NCBI GenBank assembly: GCA_039180875.1
Contig: JBCDCY010000002.1
Location: 186,001-250,000 of the forward strand
Direction of reading: 5' to 3'
Length of the DNA stretch: 64,000 nt
Origin: JBCDCY01 sp039180875
Lineage (GTDB): Bacteria > Pseudomonadota > Alphaproteobacteria > Rhodobacterales > Rhodobacteraceae
The notes under the pieces are model-generated. The model ran no database searches and had not been told where the DNA came from. It saw nothing but the letters and a program-made list of their open reading frames with translations. A program made the position numbers and the translations under genes. Positions 7,889 through 16,984 of the stretch are shown in pieces. Each line of letters opens with the position of its first letter. Position 1 is the stretch's first letter.

Positions 7889-8662
7889 TCATTCCGGGGG
7901 CGGGGCGAAGCCGAGGGCGCGGAGCTCTGCCTGGCCCGCATCGCTCATCAGGAAATCGGTGAAGCGGGCGCCGTCGGGCGTGAGCGGCAGGGCGACGTAG
8001 CGGATGGTGGGGTGGGTCGCGGGATCGCGGGTGGCGATGATCTCGACCGTATCGGTGCGGGCGGCGTCGGTGGCGTAGACCAGGCCGCGGTCGGCCTCGC
8101 CCCGCACCACCCAAAGCAGCACGTCGCGCACATTGGCGCCCACCACCAAGCGCTCGCTCACCGCCGCCCATTCCCCCGTCGCCTCTAGGCTGAGGCGGGC
8201 ATAGATGCCGGCGGGCACCGTGCCGGGCTCGGCGATAGCGATGCGCTGGGCCGCATCGGGTGCGAAGGGATCGCCGGCCGGCGCCGCGCCGGCGGGGGCG
8301 ATCACCACCAGCCGGTTGCCGGCCACCACCCGGGGTGGCGCGGCGAAGTCCACACGCTCCGACAGCCAGTCCACCCAATCGTCGTTGGCCGAGATGAAGA
8401 GATCGGCGTCCGCCCCCTCGACGATCTGGCGCGCGAGGGCGGAGCTGGCGGCGAGCACCGCCACCGCGTCGCTACGCCCGGCCTCTTCCCACACCTCCTC
8501 CAAGGCCTGCATCGCCTCGGTCAGCGACGCGGCGGCGTAGACGTTGACCTTGGCCTCGTCGGCTCCACCCGTGGCCGGCGCGAGGGCCGAGACAAGCAAA
8601 ACGCAGATCAGTCGCCCCTTTCGCTCGAAAAGCGCGGCGAATGGGCGCGTCAATACTGCCAT
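7889..8662 (-). CDS. modA: ModA-type molybdate/tungstate-binding protein (orphan)
   Basis: A 257-residue periplasmic binding protein. After a hydrophobic signal sequence ending around GGADEA, the mature part starts KVNVYAAASLTEAMQAL, the ModA hallmark, followed by ASSALARQIVEGADADLFISAN (oxyanion-site serine and the ADLFISA motif), VAGNRLVVIAP, AEPGTVPAGIYA and GLVYATDA. It should deliver molybdate or a related oxyanion to a ModBC transporter, but neither modB nor modC is adjacent, unlike most modA loci. The ATG at 8662 is used; GTG 8665 would add one residue. moaA lies about 3.3 kb away, but not in an operon with it. Confidence 0.87.
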   Translation of the reverse strand: MAVLTRPFAALFERKGRLICVLLVSALAPATGGADEAKVNVYAAASLTEAMQALEEVWEEAGRSDAVAVLAASSALARQIVEGADADLFISANDDWVDWLSERVDFAAPPRVVAGNRLVVIAPAGAAPAGDPFAPDAAQRIAIAEPGTVPAGIYARLSLEATGEWAAVSERLVVGANVRDVLLWVVRGEADRGLVYATDAARTDTVEIIATRDPATHPTIRYVALPLTPDGARFTDFLMSDAGQAELRALGFAPPPE

Positions 8663-8846
8663 CACCCCTTAAAACCTCCGAACAAACAGGCGAAAGAGCC
8701 AATCCAGCCCTTGTGCCCTTGACCTTCCGTCTCTGCCGCGTCCATTGTTACGCCCGTGCTCGGGATATGCGCCGCAACAAGATGGCGCGGCCGCCCGGGA
8801 CGTGATCCGGCCCGGCAGGGGCCGGCAATCAGGGGAAGAGGTATCT

Positions 8847-9866
8847 ATGAAGCATTCCGTATTTTTCGGTGCGCTTGCCGCCGCCGGCCTGCTGACAGGC
8901 GCCGCGTCGGCCGCGACACTCGACGACATCCGCGAAAAGGGTTTCCTGCAGTGCGGCGTCTCGACCGGCTTGGTCGGCTTCGCCTCGCCGGATGCGAACG
9001 GCGAATGGCAGGGCTTTGACGTTTCCGTCTGCCGGGCCGTCGCGGCTGCCGTGTTGGGCGATCCGACGGCGGTGCGGTTCACGCCGACCACCGGCAAGAC
9101 GCGCTTCACGGCGCTTGCGTCGGGCGAAGTGGACATGCTGGCGCGGAACACGACCTGGACGTTCTCTCGCGACGTCGATCTTGGCTTCACCTTTGTAGGG
9201 GTGAACTACTACGACGGACAAGGTTTCATGGTCCGCAAGGATCTGGGCGTGTCCTCGGCCAAGGAACTCGATGGCGCGACGGTCTGCATCCAGACCGGCA
9301 CCACCACCGAGCTCAACCTGGCGGACTTCTTCCGCGCCAACAATCTGAGCTACGAGCCGGTGCCGATCGAGACCAATGCCGAGGCGCAGCAGCTCTATCT
9401 CGCCAATTCCTGCGACGTCTACACCACCGACGCCTCAGGTCTGGCGGCGACGCGGGCGACGTTCGAGGCGCCGGATGAGCATGTGCTTCTGCCCGAGATC
9501 ATCTCGAAAGAGCCGCTCGGGCCGCTGGTGCGCCAGGGCGACGACCAGTGGGCCGATGTGGTGCGCTGGACGCTGAACGCGCTGATCGCGGCGGAAGAGC
9601 TCGGCGTGACCTCGACCAATGTCGATCAGATGGCGGCTTCTGCCGGCAACAACCCGGAGATCAACCGCCTGCTCGGCACCGAGGGTGAGCTTGGCGCCAT
9701 GCTGGGGCTCGAGCCGAACTGGGCCGTGATGGCGATCAAGGCCGACGGCAATTACGGCGAGATCTTCGAGGGCCATATCGGTGAGCGCACGCCGATCGGC
9801 CTGGCCCGCGGGCTCAACGCCCAGTGGACCCAGGGCGGCCTGATCTACACCCCGCCCTTCCGCTAA
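8847..9866 (+). CDS. aapJ: General L-amino acid ABC transporter, periplasmic binding protein AapJ
   Basis: A 339-residue periplasmic solute-binding protein. The N-terminus is a classic signal peptide (MKHSVFFGALAAAGLLTGAASA), and the mature part begins TLDDIREKGFLQCGVSTGLVG, typical of AapJ. FVGVNYYDGQGFMVRKDLG and VCIQTGTTTELNLADFFR are further family motifs. A strong ribosome binding site (AGGGGAAGAG) ends 6 bases before the ATG. It is the first gene of aapJQMP, which takes up a broad range of L-amino acids in rhizobia and relatives. A stable hairpin separates it from the permease genes, consistent with higher expression of the binding protein. Confidence 0.95.
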   Translation: MKHSVFFGALAAAGLLTGAASAATLDDIREKGFLQCGVSTGLVGFASPDANGEWQGFDVSVCRAVAAAVLGDPTAVRFTPTTGKTRFTALASGEVDMLARNTTWTFSRDVDLGFTFVGVNYYDGQGFMVRKDLGVSSAKELDGATVCIQTGTTTELNLADFFRANNLSYEPVPIETNAEAQQLYLANSCDVYTTDASGLAATRATFEAPDEHVLLPEIISKEPLGPLVRQGDDQWADVVRWTLNALIAAEELGVTSTNVDQMAASAGNNPEINRLLGTEGELGAMLGLEPNWAVMAIKADGNYGEIFEGHIGERTPIGLARGLNAQWTQGGLIYTPPFR

Positions 9867-9873
9867 GACCAAA

Positions 9874-9904
9874 AAGGGGCGCCTCGGACACCGAGGCGCC
9901 CCTT
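9874..9904 (+). terminator. Hairpin between aapJ and aapQ (attenuating terminator)
   Basis: A perfect 14-bp stem (9874-9887 with 9891-9904) around an ACA loop, starting 8 bases after the aapJ stop. The plus-strand 3' side continues CTACTTTC, only weakly U-rich. Such hairpins after binding-protein genes usually cause partial termination or stabilise the upstream mRNA. Confidence 0.85.
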
Positions 9905-10004
9905 CTACTTTCGGAGGCGCAGCACTGGGACGGGCCACGCGCGACAGCGATACGCTGCACCATAGGGTGAGGCCGGATCCCGCCGATTGGACCGAGGGGG
10001 CGCG

Positions 10005-11219
10005 ATGACGGCCATCACTGATCCGCAGGGCGAGGGCTTTCGCCTCTCCCAACTGATCTACGACACCCGCTACCGCTCGGTCACGCTGCAGATCTTCGCG
10101 CTGATACTGGTGCTGACGGCGGTCGGCTGGCTGCTGAACAACGCGGTCATCAACCTGCGCGATGCCGGGCAGGATTTCAGCTACGGCTTCCTCAGCAACC
10201 CGGCCAGCTACGACATCAACCAGCAACTGATCGAGTACAACAGCCGGGACAGCCATGCCCGGGCGGCGATCGTCGGTCTGCTGAACACCCTGTTGGTCGC
10301 CTTTCTCGCCTGCATCACCGCGACCGTGATCGGCGTGATCGCGGGGGTGCTGCGGCTCTCCTCCAACTGGCTGATCGCGCGGCTGATGTCGGTCTATGTC
10401 GAGGCCTTCCGCAACGTGCCGGTGCTGATCTGGATCCTCATCATCTTCTCGGTGATGACGCTCAGCCTCAACAACCCGGCCGACTTCCGGGGCGACGATC
10501 CCAAGGCCTCGATGCTGTTCGACGCGGTGGCGATGACCCGGCGCGGGGTCTACATCCCGCGCCCGATCTTCGAGGCAGGGGGCATGATCGTCTTGCTCAC
10601 CTTCCTCGCCTCCCTGGTGGGCATCTGGTACTGGCGCCGCCGGGCCCGGACCGCGCTCTACGATCGGGGCGAGGTGGTGCCGGTCCTCTGGCCCTCCATT
10701 GTGATCTTCTTCGTGCCGACGCTGGTGGTGTTCTTCGCCCTCGGCCAACCGATCTCGCTGCAGATCCCGGAGCTGCGGGGCTTCAACTTCCAGGGCGGTA
10801 TCAACCTGCGGGGCTCGCTGATCGCGCTCTGGTTCGCGCTGGCGATCTACACCGGCGCTTTCATCGCAGAGAACGTGCGCGCCGGCATCCTCGCCATCTC
10901 CAAGGGTCAGACGGAGGCGGCGGCGGCGCTCGGCCTGCGTCCGGGCCGGGTCATGAGCCTGGTGGTGCTGCCCCAGGCGCTGAGGGTCATCATCCCGCCG
11001 CTCACCTCGCAGTACCTCAACATCACCAAGAACTCGTCGCTGGCGATCGCGGTGGGCTACATGGACATCACGGCGACGCTCGGGGGTATCACGCTGAACC
11101 AGACCGGACGGGCCATCGAGTCCGTGCTGTTGCTGATGGCCTTCTACCTTGCCGTCTCACTGTCGATCTCCGCGGCGATGAACGTCTACAACAACGCCGT
11201 CAAGTTGAAGGAGCGCTGA
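10005..11219 (+). CDS. aapQ: General L-amino acid ABC transporter permease AapQ
   Basis: A 404-residue inner-membrane permease of the His/Glu/Gln/Arg/opine family. It shows a long first membrane segment (LQIFALILVLTAVGWLL), the large periplasmic insert typical of AapQ/AapM, and the EAA loop in the C-terminal half (QTEAAAALGLRPGRVMSLVVLPQALRV, here broken by the usual glycine). The N-terminal permease signature GLLNTLLVAFLA is present. ATG 10005 follows GAGGGGG by 4 bases; an upstream in-frame start at 9987 is less likely. The stop is one base before aapM. Confidence 0.94.
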   Translation: MTAITDPQGEGFRLSQLIYDTRYRSVTLQIFALILVLTAVGWLLNNAVINLRDAGQDFSYGFLSNPASYDINQQLIEYNSRDSHARAAIVGLLNTLLVAFLACITATVIGVIAGVLRLSSNWLIARLMSVYVEAFRNVPVLIWILIIFSVMTLSLNNPADFRGDDPKASMLFDAVAMTRRGVYIPRPIFEAGGMIVLLTFLASLVGIWYWRRRARTALYDRGEVVPVLWPSIVIFFVPTLVVFFALGQPISLQIPELRGFNFQGGINLRGSLIALWFALAIYTGAFIAENVRAGILAISKGQTEAAAALGLRPGRVMSLVVLPQALRVIIPPLTSQYLNITKNSSLAIAVGYMDITATLGGITLNQTGRAIESVLLLMAFYLAVSLSISAAMNVYNNAVKLKER

Positions 11220-11220
11220 G

Positions 11221-12507
11221 ATGACCGACGCCTCCTTCGTACGCCACGAGGCCCTGCCACCGGCGCCGCCGCCCGCCAGCGAGACCGGGATGGTGCATTG
11301 GTTGCGGGCCAACCTGTTCTCCGGCTGGATCAACTCGGCCCTGACGATCCTGGCGATCTTGGCGATCTACGCCCTGTTGGCGCGGATCGTGCCGTGGGTG
11401 GGGAACGGGGTGTGGGCGGCCGAGTCGCTCACCCAATGCCGCGAGGTGCTCGACGGCCTTCGCGGCGGCTGCTTCGCCGTGATCTCCGCCCGCTGGCATC
11501 AGCTGGTCTTCGGCTTCTATCCCTCGGAGGGGTATTGGCGCCCATTGCTGAGCTTCGTGCTGCTTTGCATCGCGCTCGCGCCGGTGCTGTTCGACGGGCT
11601 GCCGAAGGCACTGCGTATCGTCACGCTGCTCTTCCCCTTCGTCACCTACTGGCTGATCTGGGGCGGGCCGCTTTGGTCGCCGATGCTAGTGCTGGCGGCC
11701 TTTGGCGTCGGCTATCTGGTCTATGAGCGTCTGGTGGATCGCAGCTTCGCCCTCGGCTTCGTCGGCGGCGCGGCGGCGTTGATCCTGTTCCTGGTGCTGC
11801 TGCACGCGCCGCTCACCGACCTGCTGGCCGGTATCGTGCCACTTGCTCTGCCGGTGGTGGAGAGCCGGGAGATTGGCGGTTTCCTCATCAACTTCATCCT
11901 CGGCACCACCTGCATCACGCTCTCCCTGCCGATCGGTATCGCCTTGGCGCTTGGCCGGCAGTCGGATCTGATCGTGGTGCGCTGGCTCTCGGTGATCTTC
12001 ATCGAGTTCATCCGGGGCGTGCCGCTCATCACGCTGCTGTTCGTCGCCAACGTGGTGCTCGCCTACTTCTTGCCGCCGGGCACGACCTTCGACCTGATCC
12101 TGCGGGTCGTCATCATGATCACCCTCTTCGCCTCGGCCTATATCGCCGAGGTGGTGCGGGGCGGCCTAGCCGCCCTGCCGCGGGGACAGTACGAGGCGGC
12201 CGACAGCCTGGGGCTCACCTACAGCCAGATGATGCGCTTCATCATCCTGCCCCAGGCGCTCAAGATCTCGATCCCGGGCATCGTCAACGTGGCGATCGGG
12301 CTCTTCAAGGACACGACCCTGGTCTCGGTCATCTCGATGTTCGACATGATCGGCATGATCCGGGGGCCGATCCTGTCGTCGACCGAATGGAATGGCATCT
12401 ACTGGGAGCTCTTCGGCTTTGCCGCCGTGCTCTTCTTCGTCTTCTGCTACGCCATTTCGCAGTATTCGCAGTACCTTGAGCAGAAGCTCAAGACCGACCA
12501 CCGCTAG
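11221..12507 (+). CDS. aapM: General L-amino acid ABC transporter permease AapM
   Basis: A 428-residue permease partner of AapQ. It has an N-terminal cytoplasmic tail, several hydrophobic segments between residues 35 and 210, and the conserved permease core from about residue 215 (NFILGTTCITLSLPIGIALALG), with the EAA loop QYEAADSLGLTYSQMMRFII near residue 325 that docks on the ATPase. The ATG follows the aapQ stop by one base. AapQ and AapM form the transmembrane heterodimer of the amino acid importer. Confidence 0.94.
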   Translation: MTDASFVRHEALPPAPPPASETGMVHWLRANLFSGWINSALTILAILAIYALLARIVPWVGNGVWAAESLTQCREVLDGLRGGCFAVISARWHQLVFGFYPSEGYWRPLLSFVLLCIALAPVLFDGLPKALRIVTLLFPFVTYWLIWGGPLWSPMLVLAAFGVGYLVYERLVDRSFALGFVGGAAALILFLVLLHAPLTDLLAGIVPLALPVVESREIGGFLINFILGTTCITLSLPIGIALALGRQSDLIVVRWLSVIFIEFIRGVPLITLLFVANVVLAYFLPPGTTFDLILRVVIMITLFASAYIAEVVRGGLAALPRGQYEAADSLGLTYSQMMRFIILPQALKISIPGIVNVAIGLFKDTTLVSVISMFDMIGMIRGPILSSTEWNGIYWELFGFAAVLFFVFCYAISQYSQYLEQKLKTDHR

Positions 12508-12522
12508 TCAGGGGAAGCGACC

Positions 12523-13311
12523 ATGGCCATTGCCAGCGATCACGAGGTCGACCGCAGCCAGATGACCGTCTCGGACGAGGTGGCGGTGCAGATCGGCGGC
12601 ATGAACAAGTGGTTCGGAGAGTTCCACGTCCTGCGCGACATCAATCTGACGGTGAACCGGGGGGAGCGGATCGTGATCTGCGGCCCCTCGGGCTCCGGCA
12701 AATCCACGCTGATCCGCTGCATCAACGCACTGGAGGAGCATCAGCAGGGGGAGATCGTGGTGGACGGCACCGTGCTCTCCTCCGATCTCAAGAACATCGA
12801 CAAGATCCGGTCCGAGGTTGGGATGGTGTTCCAGCACTTCAACCTCTTCCCGCATCTGACGATCCTGGAGAACTGCACGCTCGCCCCGATCTGGGTGCGG
12901 AAGACACCGAAGAAAGAGGCGGAAGAGACCGCCATGCACTTCCTCACCAAGGTGAAGATCCCCGAGCAGGCCAACAAGTATCCCGGCCAGCTCTCCGGCG
13001 GGCAGCAGCAGCGGGTGGCGATTGCGCGCTCGCTCTGCATGCGGCCGCGGATCATGCTGTTCGACGAGCCGACCTCGGCCCTCGATCCAGAGATGATCAA
13101 GGAGGTGCTCGACACCATGATCGAGCTCGCTGAAGAGGGGATGACGATGCTCTGCGTCACCCACGAGATGGGTTTTGCCCGGCAGGTCGCGAACCGGGTG
13201 ATCTTCATGGACCAGGGCCAAATCGTCGAGCAGAACGAGCCCGAGGCGTTCTTCAACAATCCCCAGTCGGATCGGACGAAGCTCTTCCTCAGCCAGATCC
13301 TCGGCCACTAA
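12523..13311 (+). CDS. aapP: General L-amino acid ABC transporter ATP-binding protein AapP
   Basis: A 262-residue ABC ATPase of the polar amino acid type. Walker A is GPSGSGKST (residues about 52-60), the Q-loop is VFQHFNLFPHLT, the signature is LSGGQQQR, Walker B is IMLFDEPTSALDP and the switch histidine lies in VTHEMGF. It starts 15 bases after aapM and is the last gene of aapJQMP. It energises amino acid import through AapQM. Confidence 0.96.
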   Translation: MAIASDHEVDRSQMTVSDEVAVQIGGMNKWFGEFHVLRDINLTVNRGERIVICGPSGSGKSTLIRCINALEEHQQGEIVVDGTVLSSDLKNIDKIRSEVGMVFQHFNLFPHLTILENCTLAPIWVRKTPKKEAEETAMHFLTKVKIPEQANKYPGQLSGGQQQRVAIARSLCMRPRIMLFDEPTSALDPEMIKEVLDTMIELAEEGMTMLCVTHEMGFARQVANRVIFMDQGQIVEQNEPEAFFNNPQSDRTKLFLSQILGH

Positions 13312-13316
13312 GCGCC

Positions 13317-13385
13317 GGGGGTCTCAGACTGGGGTCTCAGGCTGGGGATCTCAAGGCTGGGGTCTCAGACCGGGGCGCTCAGACC
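13317..13385. repeat. Five imperfect 13-15-bp tandem repeats
   Basis: Five units (starts 13317, 13331, 13344, 13359, 13372) share the pattern GGGG-(N)-TCTCAG-(A/G)C(T/C). The array occupies the gap between the convergent aapP and sixA-like genes, and its last unit contains the stop codon of the sixA-like gene. Unit lengths vary by one or two bases, consistent with slippage plus drift. Confidence 0.8.
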
Positions 13386-13894
13386 AGCTCTTTCGGGCAG
13401 GCGAAGGTGCGGAACTCGCCCCCGCCATAGTCGGCCTCCGCCCAATCCTCGGCGTCGATGTCGATCACCGCGGCGGCGCCGGTCGGGAACTTGGTGAAGG
13501 CCCGCTTCGGCCCGCCGGGGACGGAGCCGTTGGCGAGCTTGCGGGCGAAGGCTGAGAGGCCGGGCTGGTGCCCGACGATCAGCACCGTGTCGGCCTTCTT
13601 CGGCGCCGCCCGCAGGATTTTCAGCATGGTGTCGGGATCGGCCATGTAGAGCGCTTTCTGCACAGAGGGCTTGGGCGTACGCTCCATCACCCGGCTCATC
13701 CGCTCCCAGGTTTCCCGGGACCGGCGGGCGGGCGAGATCACCACATGGTCGAGGTCGATCTGCTGGTCGGCGAGCCACGCGCCCATCATCGGCGCGGTCA
13801 GTCGACCCCGCTGGTTGAGCGGCCGTTCGATGTCCGCCATCTCCGGGTCAGACCACGACGACTTCGCATGCCGGAGCAGCACGATGCGCTTCAT
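13379..13894 (-). CDS. SixA-type histidine phosphatase
   Basis: A 171-residue histidine phosphatase superfamily protein. The catalytic loop is LLRHAKSSW (RHG-type His at residue 8), the second conserved arginine is in SPARRSRETW and the second catalytic histidine in LIVGHQPGLS. Length and the RHAKS variant fit the SixA/phosphohistidine phosphatase branch, which removes phosphate from histidines of phosphotransfer proteins. ATG 13894 starts at MKRIVLLRHAK; longer in-frame starts add an unconserved tail. It stands alone, and its substrate is unknown. Confidence 0.87.
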   Translation of the reverse strand: MKRIVLLRHAKSSWSDPEMADIERPLNQRGRLTAPMMGAWLADQQIDLDHVVISPARRSRETWERMSRVMERTPKPSVQKALYMADPDTMLKILRAAPKKADTVLIVGHQPGLSAFARKLANGSVPGGPKRAFTKFPTGAAAVIDIDAEDWAEADYGGGEFRTFACPKELV

Positions 13895-13990
13895 GAACGA
13901 TACTTGATCACTACCGATTGCGGAGGTGCAAGCGGCCCGGCGCCTTATCCACAAAGGTATCCACAGAATTCTGAACCGCTGCCGGCGCTC

Positions 13991-14605
13991 TCAGCACTCG
14001 AAGAAGATCGTCTCGTTGGCGCCCTGAAGCTGGATGTCGAAGGTGTAGCTGTCGGTGCCCGACGGCTCGGCGATCAGCGTTGCCACCCGGGCCTTGTGCT
14101 CGATCCGCATCAGCACCGGATCCTCGGCATTGGCCTCTTCCTCATCGGCGAAGTACATGCGGGTATGCAGGCCAAGGTTGATGCCGCGGGCCACGATCCA
14201 GAAGGTGATGTGCGGCGCCATCGGCCGGCCGTCGAGGTAGGGGACCCGGCCGGGCTTCACCGTCTCGAAGCGCCAGACGCCGCTCTCCTGATCGGCCGCG
14301 ACCCGGCCCCACCCGGCGAAGTTCGGATCGGCGGCACCGCGCTGCTCCTCCGGGCTGGGGTAAAGGCCGGCGCTGTCGGCCTGCCAGATCTCCAGAAGCG
14401 CGTCCTTGAGCGGGGTGGAGAGCCCGTCGCGCACCGTGCCCTCGACGGTGATGCGCTGGCCGAGGGTCGCCTCGTTCACCAGGCTGGCGCCAAGATCCTG
14501 ACGAAAGACGCCCGGGATGCCGCCGAAGTTCGGCACGCAGCCGATATGGACGTAGGGCCCGGCCGTCTGGCTCGGCGTTTCGCGGAGCGGTGGGAAGGCG
14601 CGCAT
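13991..14605 (-). CDS. pcaG: Protocatechuate 3,4-dioxygenase alpha subunit
   Basis: A 204-residue intradiol dioxygenase subunit. The start MRAFPPLRETPSQTAGPYVHIG is typical of PcaG, followed by VEGTVRDG, LLEIWQADSAGLYPSP, GWGRVAAD and APHITFWIVARGINLGLHTRMYF. As expected for the alpha subunit, the iron-ligand histidines of the beta subunit are replaced (PHITFW rather than AHIHF). With PcaH it cleaves protocatechuate to 3-carboxy-cis,cis-muconate. Its ATG lies two bases after the pcaH stop. Confidence 0.95.
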   Translation of the reverse strand: MRAFPPLRETPSQTAGPYVHIGCVPNFGGIPGVFRQDLGASLVNEATLGQRITVEGTVRDGLSTPLKDALLEIWQADSAGLYPSPEEQRGAADPNFAGWGRVAADQESGVWRFETVKPGRVPYLDGRPMAPHITFWIVARGINLGLHTRMYFADEEEANAEDPVLMRIEHKARVATLIAEPSGTDSYTFDIQLQGANETIFFEC

Positions 14606-14607
14606 CC

Positions 14608-15360
14608 TCAGGTGCCCTCCATCCGGTTCTCGAAATAGGTGGCGCGCCGCCCGCGCAGCACGATGTCGAAGCGGTAGGCGCGCGCGTCCATCGGGATCGT
14701 CGCATCCAGATCCAGGCGGGCGATGAGCGAGTCGATCGCCTCCTCCGACGGGATGGTGTTGACGATCGGACAGCGCCCGATCAGTGGGTCGCCCTCGAAG
14801 TACATCTGGGTGATCAGGCGCTGGGCGAAGGCCTTGCCGAAGACGGAGAAATGGATGTGCGCCGGGCGCCACTCGTTCGGGCCGTTCAGCCATGGATAGG
14901 GCCCCGGGCGGATCGTGCGGAACTCGTAATGCCCGTCCCCGTCCGTCATGGTCCGCCCGACGCCGCCGAAATTCGGATCGAGGGGGGCGACGTACTTGTC
15001 GTTCTTGTGGCGGTAGCTGCCCCCGGCATTGGCCTGCCAGACCTCGACCAGGGCGTCCGGGATGCCGGCGCCGGTGCTGTCGCGCACATAGCCGTGCACG
15101 ATGATGCGCTCGCCGATGGCGCTTTCGCCGCTCCGCGCGAAGTTCAGCACCAGATCGTTGTCGTACGGGCCGACGATGTCGCGGTCGAAGCTCGGCCCGG
15201 TGATCTCCGACAACGTGGTCTCGAGCGGGACGAGCGCCCGCGCCGGGGAGCGGGTGATCGAGGTCTTGTAGGCCGGGGTGAAGGCCGGGGGATGGCGCGC
15301 ACGGTCCCGTACGGCATAGCCGCCGCCCGCGCGGCCGTTTGGCCGGTTCCTCAACGCCAT
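14608..15360 (-). CDS. pcaH: Protocatechuate 3,4-dioxygenase beta subunit
   Basis: A 250-residue catalytic subunit. All four ferric iron ligands of the family are present at expected spacing: Tyr116 (SYRHKND), Tyr155 (PGPYPW), and His168 and His170 (RPAHIHF). The substrate-loop segment KYVAPLDPNFGGVGR is also conserved. ATG 15360 is preceded by GAGGGTGGGG, a good ribosome binding site. It forms an operon with pcaG, oriented away from the MFS gene. Confidence 0.96.
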   Translation of the reverse strand: MALRNRPNGRAGGGYAVRDRARHPPAFTPAYKTSITRSPARALVPLETTLSEITGPSFDRDIVGPYDNDLVLNFARSGESAIGERIIVHGYVRDSTGAGIPDALVEVWQANAGGSYRHKNDKYVAPLDPNFGGVGRTMTDGDGHYEFRTIRPGPYPWLNGPNEWRPAHIHFSVFGKAFAQRLITQMYFEGDPLIGRCPIVNTIPSEEAIDSLIARLDLDATIPMDARAYRFDIVLRGRRATYFENRMEGT

Positions 15361-15667
15361 GGCACCCCACCCTCTACCACATTGCCGGACGGCCCGATGC
15401 TGCGTCGCCCGTGCCTGAAGGCCACGCCCATCCGATCGCCCGCGTGCCGGGCGTGGCGGCCAACCGCCCTCACCCGGCCACCCACAGCTTGCGAGAAGTG
15501 AAAGGCGCCCCGCAACCCCTTTGCGCCGAAGCGGCGGTTGCGCCTTTGAACCGCCGGATGGTCTGACGAAGCCGTCATTCCCCTGCTGCACGCCAGTGCC
15601 AGCCACTTTTCGACAGCCGATCGAACCGCGAGGTCCGCCTGCGGATCTTGCCCAGCCGCATCGCTAC
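15361..15667. other. Intergenic region upstream of pcaHG with two inverted repeats
   Basis: No gene is supported in these 307 bases between the MFS gene end and pcaH. Two perfect inverted repeats are visible: GCCACGCCC (15421-15429) with GGGCGTGGC (15449-15457), and CGGCGGTT (15532-15539) with AACCGCCG (15549-15556). Either could be a hairpin ending MFS transcription or a regulator site for pcaHG. Confidence 0.5.
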
Positions 15668-16825
15668 TTACCCGGCGACGCGCGCCGCCCGCGCGACGAC
15701 TTCGTGCGCCGCGAGCAGCAGAAGGGCCGTTCCGAACAGGATCGGACCTGCCGCCTCCAAGCCGAAGCGCGCCGCCCCGGCACCGACGGCGACGGTCACC
15801 GCAGCCCCGCCGACCGCCGCGGCCGAGATCTGAAAGCCGATGGCGGTGTCGGAATGCGCCCGCCCGACCCGCGCAGGCGTCAGGCTGATCAAGGTGGCAA
15901 AGACCGGTGCGAGCAGCCCGCCGATCAGCACCAAGCCCACGAAGTCGCTGCCTGGAAGCGGACGGAGCCAGAGGAGAAGGGCACTGAGGCATACGCCCGT
16001 CAAGCACAGTCTGAGAAGATGGACCGGATCCACCCGGTCGGCCACGAAGCCCGCGACGACACGCCCGGCGGCGAGCGCGCCCCAGTAGAGCGCTACGACC
16101 AGCCCGGCCGTCGCGGGCTGCGCGCCGCGCTCTAGGACGAAGAGCGAATAGCTCCACTGCGCCGTGGCGAACTCCAGGCCGGCGTAGAAGAAGAACGCCG
16201 CGATCCCGAACCAGGTTTGGCGGAGCCGCAGGGTCGCCGTGGCCGGCGCTGCGCGGGCCTGCGCCGCGCCTTCTGCCTCGACACGGTCGAAGCGGCGCCG
16301 GGTCACCACGAAGGCGACGGCGAGGAGGGCCTGGGTGGCGCCGACCGCGCCGTAGCTCCACCGCCACGAGAGATCGGAGGCCAGCACGCCCGCCACCACG
16401 AGCGGACCGATGGTCGAGCCCACGCCGAACGCGGCGTGCAGCCAGTTCATCATCCGGCGGCTGAAATAGACCGCGCCATAGGCGTTCAACCCGGCGTCGA
16501 TCGCGCCGCCAGACATGCCGCCGAGGACGGCGCAGAGCAGCAAGACCGGCCAGCTCTGCGTCAGGCCGATGCCGAGGACGGCGACCGACGCACCGGCGGT
16601 CGAGAGGCTCAGCACCGCGCCGAGGGAGACGGTCCGCAGGAGCACGCCGCTCAGACTGCTAGAGAGCAGATAGCCCCCGATCATCGCCGTCGCCATCGTC
16701 CCGAGCGCTTCGAGCGCGACACCGAGCGCGAGATGCATGGAGGGCCATGAAGGCCCCAGGACCCCGTCCGGCAGGCCGAGGCTCACGAAAGCCGCGAAGG
16801 CGAGGATGACAACGATCGGGTTCAC
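15668..16825 (-). CDS. MFS transporter, probably for an aromatic acid or other pca-related substrate
   Basis: A 385-residue major facilitator with about 12 hydrophobic segments. The N-terminus is short and starts directly in the first membrane helix (VVILAFAAFVSLGLPDGVLGPSWP), like the fucose-permease-related MFS branch. SRRMMNWLHAAFGVGSTIGP and LVVALYWGALAAGRVVAGFVADR are the paired conserved loops. It lies between pcaDC and pcaHG on the same strand. Import of protocatechuate or a related acid is inferred from position only; it is not obviously PcaK-like. Confidence 0.75.
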   Translation of the reverse strand: MNPIVVILAFAAFVSLGLPDGVLGPSWPSMHLALGVALEALGTMATAMIGGYLLSSSLSGVLLRTVSLGAVLSLSTAGASVAVLGIGLTQSWPVLLLCAVLGGMSGGAIDAGLNAYGAVYFSRRMMNWLHAAFGVGSTIGPLVVAGVLASDLSWRWSYGAVGATQALLAVAFVVTRRRFDRVEAEGAAQARAAPATATLRLRQTWFGIAAFFFYAGLEFATAQWSYSLFVLERGAQPATAGLVVALYWGALAAGRVVAGFVADRVDPVHLLRLCLTGVCLSALLLWLRPLPGSDFVGLVLIGGLLAPVFATLISLTPARVGRAHSDTAIGFQISAAAVGGAAVTVAVGAGAARFGLEAAGPILFGTALLLLAAHEVVARAARVAG

Positions 16826-16984
16826 GCCAGGCGTCCCTCAGTTGTGTTGACGTCCCGCATCACGAGGCTCCGCGGCGCCGCCGAGATGTCTACCCGGCGT
16901 CCGCTCGGGCAGGGCGTTTGACCGCTGCGCTACGTTTGGCCCCGGGCCGGCCCTCGGGTCTGGTCCGCGCCTGGGCTGGCGCGG

